From NCBI GenBank assembly GCA_054601695.1, contig BAAHQB010000359.1, positions 1 through 64,000 on the forward strand: a stretch of DNA of 64,000 bases, in the 5' to 3' direction. Shown here piece by piece: positions 1-64,000 of this stretch. The first letter of the stretch is position 1. Each line of letters begins with the position of its first letter. The position numbers and the translations under genes are program-made. This DNA is from Amorphochlora amoebiformis (lineage: Eukaryota > Cercozoa > Chlorarachniophyceae). Under the pieces are notes generated by a model. It was given only the letters and a program-made list of their open reading frames with translations, had not been told where the DNA came from and ran no database searches.

Positions 1-2
1 AT

Positions 3-7975
<7,973 letters not shown>

Positions 7976-8040
7976 ATATATACATATATATATATATATA
8001 TGCATATATATATATATGCATTTTATTAAATTATACACAT

Positions 8041-8288
8041 GTACATATTCATATCATACACACACATATATACATGTAACAGTATACATGCACATACATA
8101 ATATATAACATTAACATATACTATACACATGTACATACACCTAACAATATACATGCACATGTATATAAATTAATATTCATATGTACGTATTATATATATG
8201 TACATACATCTAACAATATACATGCACATGTATATAAAAACAACATTCATATGTACATGCTATATACACGTGCATACATCTATCAAAG
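8041..8288 (+). repeat. Degenerate ~85-base tandem repeat before the exon at 8289
   Basis: Three imperfect units share ACATACATCTAACAATATAC, ATGCACATGTATATAAA and AATATTCATATGTAC. The last unit runs into CATACATCTATCAAAG, the acceptor of the exon at 8289. The acceptor side of that intron therefore seems to have been duplicated upstream. No coding signal is seen. Confidence 0.6.
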
Positions 8289-10042
8289 GAACCTTCGCTG
8301 TCTGGCCTAATACCACACACCAAAATGGTCACGCTAACCCTAACCCTAACCCTAACCCTAACCCTAACCCTAGCCCAAACCCTAGCTTTAACTGACCCTA
8401 ACCCTAACCCTCATCCTAACCCTAACCCTAACCCTAACCCTAACCCTTCAGATCAATAACCCAGTTATGATCCTAACCCTAACCCTAACCCTAACCCTAA
8501 CCCTAATCCTAACCCTAACCCTAACCCTAATCTAACTAACTCCCAACCAACTCAAAACTTAACAATCTCTAAACCCTAATCGGAAACCCTAACCCTAACC
8601 CTAACTAACCCCAAGCCCAACCCTAACCCTAATCCTAACCCTAATCCTTACCCCTAACCCTAACCCTAACCCTAACGCTAACCCTAACCCCAAAGACATG
8701 CTGAATAATCTGATCCTAACCCTAACCCTAACCCTAACCCTAACCCTAACCCTAACCCTAACCCTAACCCTAACCTTTCGGATGAACGATCCAGTTACAA
8801 TCCTAACCCCATTCTAAGACTAGGGTTAGGATGATAGCTTGGTTCTGCACCTGAAGGATTAGGGTTAGGGTCAGGTTAGGGTGTCGGGTTAGGGTTAGGA
8901 TTAGGGTTAGGATTAGGGTTTGGATTATGTTATGGTTAGGATTAGGCTTAGGGTTAGGATTAGGGTTTGGGTTAGAGTTAGGATGACAGTTAGGGAGGGC
9001 TAGGATTGTATTGTTCAGGGTTGGGTAGAATTAGGGTTAGGGTTAGGGTTAGCGTTAGGGTTAGGGTTAGGGTTAGGGTTTGGGTTAGGGTTAGGGTTAG
9101 AGTCAAGAAGTGATAGGATAGTAACCGAATTATTCAACCGAAAAGTTAAGAGTAGGGTTAGGATTAAGTTAAGTTATGGTTAGAAATAGGGTTGTGATGA
9201 AGCTGTTTATGCTTAAAGTTAGGGTTAGGGTTAAGGTTGGGATTGGGTCATTGAGAGTTAGGTTTGTCACCTGAAGGCTAAGGGTTAGGGTTAAAGTCAG
9301 GGTTAGGGTTAGGGTTAGGGTTAGGGTTAGGTGTAGGGTTAGGTTTACAGCTAGGGTTAGGGTTAGGGTTGGGATTAAAGTTTGGATTATAGGTTAGGAT
9401 TGTAATTTAGTTGTTTAGGATTAGAGTTAGGATTAAATCTAACCCTAATGAAGAACGATAACAATCCCAAACTCTAATCCTAACCCTAACCCTAACCCTA
9501 ACCCTAACCCTAACCCTAACCCTAACCCTAACCCTAGCCCTAACCCTACCCAAAGCTATAACCCTAACCCTATCTCCCAACCGAGTCAATCGTCCTTGGA
9601 CTCTGACATGCTGAAAATCTGATCATATTCCCCAACCCTAACCATAACCCTAACCCTAACACTAACACTAACCCTAAGCCTAACCCTAACCTATCTCTAA
9701 CCCTAACCCTAACCCTAACCCTAACCCTAACCTAACCAAAATCTAACCCTAACCCTAACCCTAACCCAATCCCCTAACTTAACCATAACCCTAGGATAAC
9801 CCTAACCCTATCCCCATCCTAACCCTAACCCTAGCCTAACCCTAACCGTAACCCTAACCCTAACCCTAACCCTAACCCTAACCCTAATCAGATGAAGAAT
9901 CAAGATGGGTAAAATCTAAGTCGGAAGTGAGTAGGGGTAGAAAATTGAAAGCTAGGGGTACTACTAAGCCAACTCGAGGGGACGTAGCGACATACCCAAA
10001 GACTATTAAGGTTTGTAGTATATAATGTGTATGTATGTATGT

Positions 10043-10074
<32 letters not shown>

Positions 10075-10359
10075 GCATATATATAGATGTATGTATATAT
10101 CATGATGTTTACGGATAGGTATATATATATATTGTATATATGTATATGTATGTATATGTGTATTCTATATATATATATATATATATATATAATATCTATA
10201 TTCATATATGTACTCTCCTATTTGCATATAATTCAATGTATATATACATATATATTCATGTATATATTTAAACATATATATATATATATATGACATATGT
10301 ATTTAGGGTGTAGTCGGGAGTGATGTTTCGTTCCGTAATGCGACTCTTAAGGGTTGGTG

Positions 10360-10393
<34 letters not shown>

Positions 10394-10535
10394 AATATAT
10401 GTAAATATATATATATATATATGTGTGTACATATATATATATGTATATACATATAAATATATTTGTAAATATAATATATATATACCATTGCACATACATA
10501 TGCATGTGTGTATGCATTACGTATATATGAGTATG

Positions 10536-10588
<53 letters not shown>

Positions 10589-11235
10589 AATATATATGTA
10601 TTACACATTCACATGTACATATGAAAGTTCACATTTATACCTGCATTTACGTGTTGTATGTATATATATATATATATATATATGTACATATGTGTGCGTA
10701 TATGTATACACATTGCACATACACTTATGTTTACATATATGTATATATATATATATATATATAATACATATATATATATATATATAAATGTATATGATTG
10801 TGTATGATATACATATACATGTATACATACATATATATGTAGTATCTACAAACATGTAAACAGGAAAGTTCCACACATTCTGTATTCATACATGCAAGAA
10901 AAAACTTATAACATATCTGCACATATATACACACACATATATATATATACACATATATACTTATATACTTATATATATATATATATAGATAGATATATAT
11001 ATATATATCACATACACACCCCCCCCCCCACCAACCCACAGAAACCCTTCATTTCACCCGAGCATCCATGACGCCAATCGATGACGCCCACCTCATCACT
11101 TCGAATGATCCCCTTGAAAGTACGCCATACTACGTACCATCTCATGTGAGATTGGATGACAACTTTGGAGACGAAGACGATTCAGATGACGTGGAGCCAC
11201 GGTTGTTGGACGAAATTGTCAACTCTCCGGACTAG
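8289..11235 (+). CDS. Unrecognised gene, 3' part, with telomeric-repeat intron
   Basis: Four phase-compatible exons: 8289-8327, 9892-10010, 10307-10352, 11042-11235 (TAG). The product ends with about 128 residues: [12 protein letters not shown]; a basic, charged stretch ([20 protein letters not shown]); [17 protein letters not shown]; then an acidic tail ([20 protein letters not shown]) ending IVNSPD. I do not recognise the family and see no membrane segment or catalytic motif. The last exon is the most secure, having a C-rich acceptor tract at 11020-11041 and 64 open codons. The second exon is open for 39 codons although its acceptor CTAATCAG is built from a telomeric repeat. Upstream exons were not found. 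It could belong to the NHL gene, but the phases do not join. The small exons are inferred. Confidence 0.5.
8335..9889. repeat. Interstitial telomeric repeat array, three blocks of alternating orientation
   Basis: (CCCTAA)n runs from about 8335 to 8800, (TTAGGG)n from about 8815 to 9420, and (CCCTAA)n again from about 9435 to 9889. Runs of perfect hexamers (8700-8775, 9480-9535) alternate with degenerate stretches and short unique spacers. The TTAGGG-to-CCCTAA change near 9430 has the orientation of a telomere-telomere fusion; the change near 8810 has the opposite orientation. The array fills the intron between exons 8327 and 9892. Confidence 0.95.
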
Positions 11236-11515
11236 CCGATATTCTAGAATCTAGGAATGTTGGCAAGTGCTTGGCTGAGAATTGTTGATTGTTTTTTAAT
11301 TGATTCATCGGTTTCTAAATCATTGACCTAGCCAATATTCTGGATATTAGCAATAAGTGGCTGAAAATCTAGAAAATTGTTGGTTGTTTTAATTGATTCA
11401 TTGAATTCTAAATCATTGACTCTCTCCGGACTAGCCAATATTAGCAATGGCTGAAAATTGTTGATTTTTTTAATCAATTCATCGAATTCTAAATCATTTG
11501 GCTCTTGGGCTCTAT
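11223..11515 (+). repeat. Three tandem copies of the 3' end of the gene ending at 11235
   Basis: Units of about 90-110 bases begin at or near the last codons (CTCTCCGGACTAGCC at 11223 and again near 11423; GACCTAGCCAATATT near 11325). They continue with GGCTGAGAATTGTTGATTG-like sequence, AATTGATTCATCG and TTCTAAATCATTGAC. The stop codon itself lies inside the repeated unit, so extra copies of the coding end follow the gene. Confidence 0.75.
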
Positions 11516-11713
11516 CTGTCTATACTTTAACTAGACTAAGCTGGTCTGTGTAGGTGATCTCGAGGATAGCAATAACTAGTATTCTAGTATTATCTCTATT
11601 CTCGATATTATCCAGATTATGTCTTAGTTGTCATGGCAATATCTAGAATATCAGCATTGCCAAGTATCTAAGATTGTAACATTACTACACTTAACTCATT
11701 ACCTAGATTACAC

Positions 11714-11815
11714 ATGTCGAAAAAATTCATGATTACGATACGATTTGATGACTTAGGTGACCGCTTTAATCGGGATTATTTTAAACTTTCAAAAAATTGT
11801 AAGGACTTCGCATGA
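11714..11815 (+). CDS. Possible small ORF, 33 residues
   Basis: An ATG-initiated frame lies in the 661-base interval between convergent genes 2 and 3. The peptide starts MSKKFMITIRFDDLGDRF and ends NCKDFA. Its composition is mixed and soluble, unlike the Tyr-Ile frames from AT repeats, but it is short, has no known family and has no visible regulatory context. It may be 3'-flanking sequence only. Confidence 0.15.
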   Translation: MSKKFMITIRFDDLGDRFNRDYFKLSKNCKDFA

Positions 11816-11896
11816 TTAACTAGATTAACACGTGTTGTCTAATTCAGTCCGATCCAGCTGGACAAGAGACGAGAGCTGTGTGTGACCTCGCAAGGT

Positions 11897-21558
<9,662 letters not shown>

Positions 21559-21922
21559 CAGATAAGAACTTTTTAAAATATCCCTCTCGGTCTATCCGCG
21601 CATTTCTAGCCTGGGTGATTCAAATTTTCGATAGGGACGTGTAAAATGGACTATGAAATATCTTCGTAATTATACCGGTAAGAGCATCCCTTCCAGTACC
21701 AGCATCGTGCGAGTTGGCAAGGCAGGATACAGAAGTCCCCTCCGCTCCCAGCAGCACAAGACCAGCGAGAGTAAACGTCACCTGTCCCGCGCAGGACATA
21801 CAGTGAAAATGGGGATTCAGAAAGGAACCCCGGGGAGAATCACCGGGAGATTCCTGAGAGACTGAGTCGTTCGAGACGAAAAACCTCATGGGTGGAGGGT
21901 GCTGATTCGGGAGTGTTCTTGC
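21559..21922. promoter_or_regulatory. Shared divergent promoter interval
   Basis: The start codons of the transporter (minus) and the cyclase (plus) are 364 bases apart and divergent, so both promoters and 5' leaders must lie here unless there are upstream non-coding exons. The interval is of mixed composition and free of (AT)n arrays. A TATTTTAAAA stretch lies 13-27 bases upstream of the transporter ATG. I see no other clear element. Confidence 0.6.
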
Positions 21923-52906
<30,984 letters not shown>

Positions 52907-54428
52907 TGAACATGCTTTCTCTCTCCGTCTCTCGCTTTCCCTCTCTTCCTCCCTCTAATTTTCCCTTCCTCAATTCTATTATAAAACTTGAAAAGAAGAC
53001 TTTAAAAAAGAGCTTTTGAGAGAGGTTCTCATCTCTTCATATCAGTTCTCTCTTAAAAAAACATACTCCTGTACCCCAAATGGGAGGGGGGAAAAAAAAA
53101 AAAGTATTCAATTCTTTTTAGTTTTCTCTCGTGAATAAATTTGTCCAAGAGAGAGACAAGACCGCCGTAAAATTAACTTTTTTCAGTCATATTGAGGAAG
53201 GAGATCTAGACTCTCTCTTTCTGTACTTAATCTTTGGGTATTCCGTTTGTATATCCGCAAGCCATTTGGTTCTCAAGACCTGTAGAATTAATCTACGCTT
53301 GGAGAATGTAGGTGGTTGGATGGACGCAAACTGAGGTGTCTGTCGTTATTCAGCATGACATGCATGGCGGGAATACTTATTTGAGATCATAATTATTTTC
53401 GACGGCGAACCTTTCAAGTGTTTCAGTGACCTTCTACCTATAATCTAGATAATGCCATTAAATGATTTTACTGTAAACTGCTGTAGTAAGTAGTCTAGGT
53501 AGTCTCTAGTAGTTCGGAAAACTATGATATGATATAGCTATATCTAGATCATGATATCCTAGATATCTGTCTAGCTGTCTTCTATCTAGAGTATATCTAG
53601 TTATCTAGGTTATCCAGTACTACGATACGATATATATATATATATATAGATATATATAGATATATCTAGTATATACTAGATATAAGCATTTTGTAGTTGA
53701 AGTTTAATTTACTCTAGTTACTGTTGTTACTAATGTAATAACAAAATTCATGCAAGATAGTCTCGATAATACGCATCATGTTATACGTCGTCCAGTCTAG
53801 CAGTATGTTAACAAGTACCCGGAGTACGCTAGTACGCAAGTACCAGAAGTACGTACGCATCTTGTCTAGTGCATATTTTTTACATACACAGTCCGTATTG
53901 CAGTGCGGTCACCGGTTGCGCTTTACACTCTGGACAATATATAAGTACTATATGTATTGTATTCGGAACATTGATGAGCAGTGCATACGCATATGTCTAG
54001 GCTGTCGCACACCGCAGCTATACTAGTATGCACGCGCATGAGCCCATAGGCTAGTGCGTATACGCACCGTATAATGTGTTTACGTTTAATAAATTGATTG
54101 ATGTGTACACATGCGCATTGTCTACATGCGATGTATATGGGTATGTAACATTTTACCGTAAATAGTTATGATGTTATGATGGCATAATGACTCGTTAGCT
54201 ACAGCTCGACACTAATACTAGTGATAATAGGCGCTGTGGACTCACTGATGATCATCCATGGGGCATGATATAATTATAGATAGCTAGCTAGATCGATCGA
54301 TTATATTTGGGGCCCCACGGTAAGTTGGGGGTGCAAGTTAGTACATCAGTGCACTTGGTAACTTCGTTTGGTACGATTGTAATAATCCAGATTTTAATTT
54401 TTTTGGGCAGCGCAACCATGTGAGTTGA
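52907..54428. other. Intergenic interval between convergent genes 4 and 5
   Basis: The interval has mixed composition with little (AT)n. It should hold both 3' ends. AATAAA occurs at 53133-53138 (plus) and near 54088. A palindrome-rich CTAGATAT region lies at 53520-53690. Short frames of 60-80 codons (53131-53334, 53778-54026) have no recognisable motifs and I do not call them. Nothing else is seen. Confidence 0.6.
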
Positions 54429-63628
<9,200 letters not shown>

Positions 63629-63823
63629 CTGCCGTGCAAAAGGTCTGTATAATTCTGGTTTATACTTGTACTGAGGTGATTTTACGTAAGACACGTTTAC
63701 GGGAGGGTTTATCAGTGTACGTATATGTATTCGTATGTATGTATTTATATTTATATATATATATATATATATATACACATACATATACATATAAATATGT
63801 ACATATGTGTGTGTGTCTGAATG

Positions 63824-63875
<52 letters not shown>

Positions 63876-63938
63876 TATATGTATATAATATATATATATG
63901 CACATGTATATATATGTAAATATATGTGTGTTTGTAAT

Positions 63939-63984
<46 letters not shown>

Positions 63985-64000
63985 CTATGTGTTATATACA
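63629..64000. other. Right edge: phosphatase intron, no exon found
   Basis: Upstream (gene sense) of the exon ending at 63628 the minus strand has a short open stretch (63665-63715, [10 protein letters not shown]) with a possible donor but no AG acceptor before it; I do not call it. The rest is (AT)n with ACAC runs. Confidence 0.5.

Noticed and set aside
8335-9889. Telomeric array as a real chromosome end
   Set aside because: Coding exons and long unique sequence lie on both sides and the blocks alternate in orientation, so it is internal (unless misassembled).
63665-63715. Extra 5' phosphatase exon reading [10 protein letters not shown]
   Set aside because: Donor is plausible and phase would fit, but no AG acceptor precedes it in the AT repeat.

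Overview
This window is nuclear DNA from an intron-dense eukaryote, most likely a protist; I cannot name the species. Five protein-coding genes could be rebuilt exon by exon. Most exons are 30-140 bases with GT-AG borders, and the introns are dominated by (AT)n arrays. The code looks standard: TAA and TAG end the models, and no in-frame stop is needed anywhere. Interstitial repeats are of the TTAGGG type. The many long Tyr-Ile or Ser-Leu open frames are translations of (AT)n and (CT)n repeats, not genes. There are no rRNA, tRNA, CRISPR or prokaryotic signals.

Layout. (1) 3-7937, plus strand: 3' part of an NHL-repeat (beta-propeller) protein. (2) 8289-11235, plus: 3' part of an unrecognised gene with an acidic C-terminus; one of its introns is almost wholly interstitial telomeric repeat. 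(3) 11897-21558, minus: a complete 15-exon sugar-phosphate/nucleotide-sugar transporter of the TPT/SLC35E type, 340 residues. (4) 21923-52906, plus: a complete giant soluble adenylyl cyclase (ADCY10-like), 68 exons and 1606 residues over 31 kb, with a PH-like N-terminus, two class III cyclase domains, a P-loop NTPase and a charged helical tail. (5) 54429-63628, minus, 5' end beyond the window: a PPEF/RdgC-type Ser/Thr phosphatase with C-terminal EF-hands. Genes 3 and 4 diverge from a 364-base shared promoter interval. Genes 2/3 and 4/5 converge.

The most striking structure is not a gene. At more than fifteen exons in all five genes, a short segment covering one exon edge and its adjoining intron has been duplicated, often in tandem, into the neighbouring intron. 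The copies ('exon-edge echoes') keep splice-site-like sequence while their coding part decays. They account for much of the non-(AT)n intron sequence and appear to be a recurrent route of intron growth. Other points of interest are the telomeric intron, a 392-base dispersed element with TGTTAG...CTAACA ends, a phase-compatible 738-base optional exon in the cyclase, and a possible early-stop exon in the phosphatase.

Functionally, gene 4 would make cAMP and gene 5 would be a calcium-responsive phosphatase, so two signalling genes lie tail to tail. Nothing in the sequence shows that they are co-regulated.
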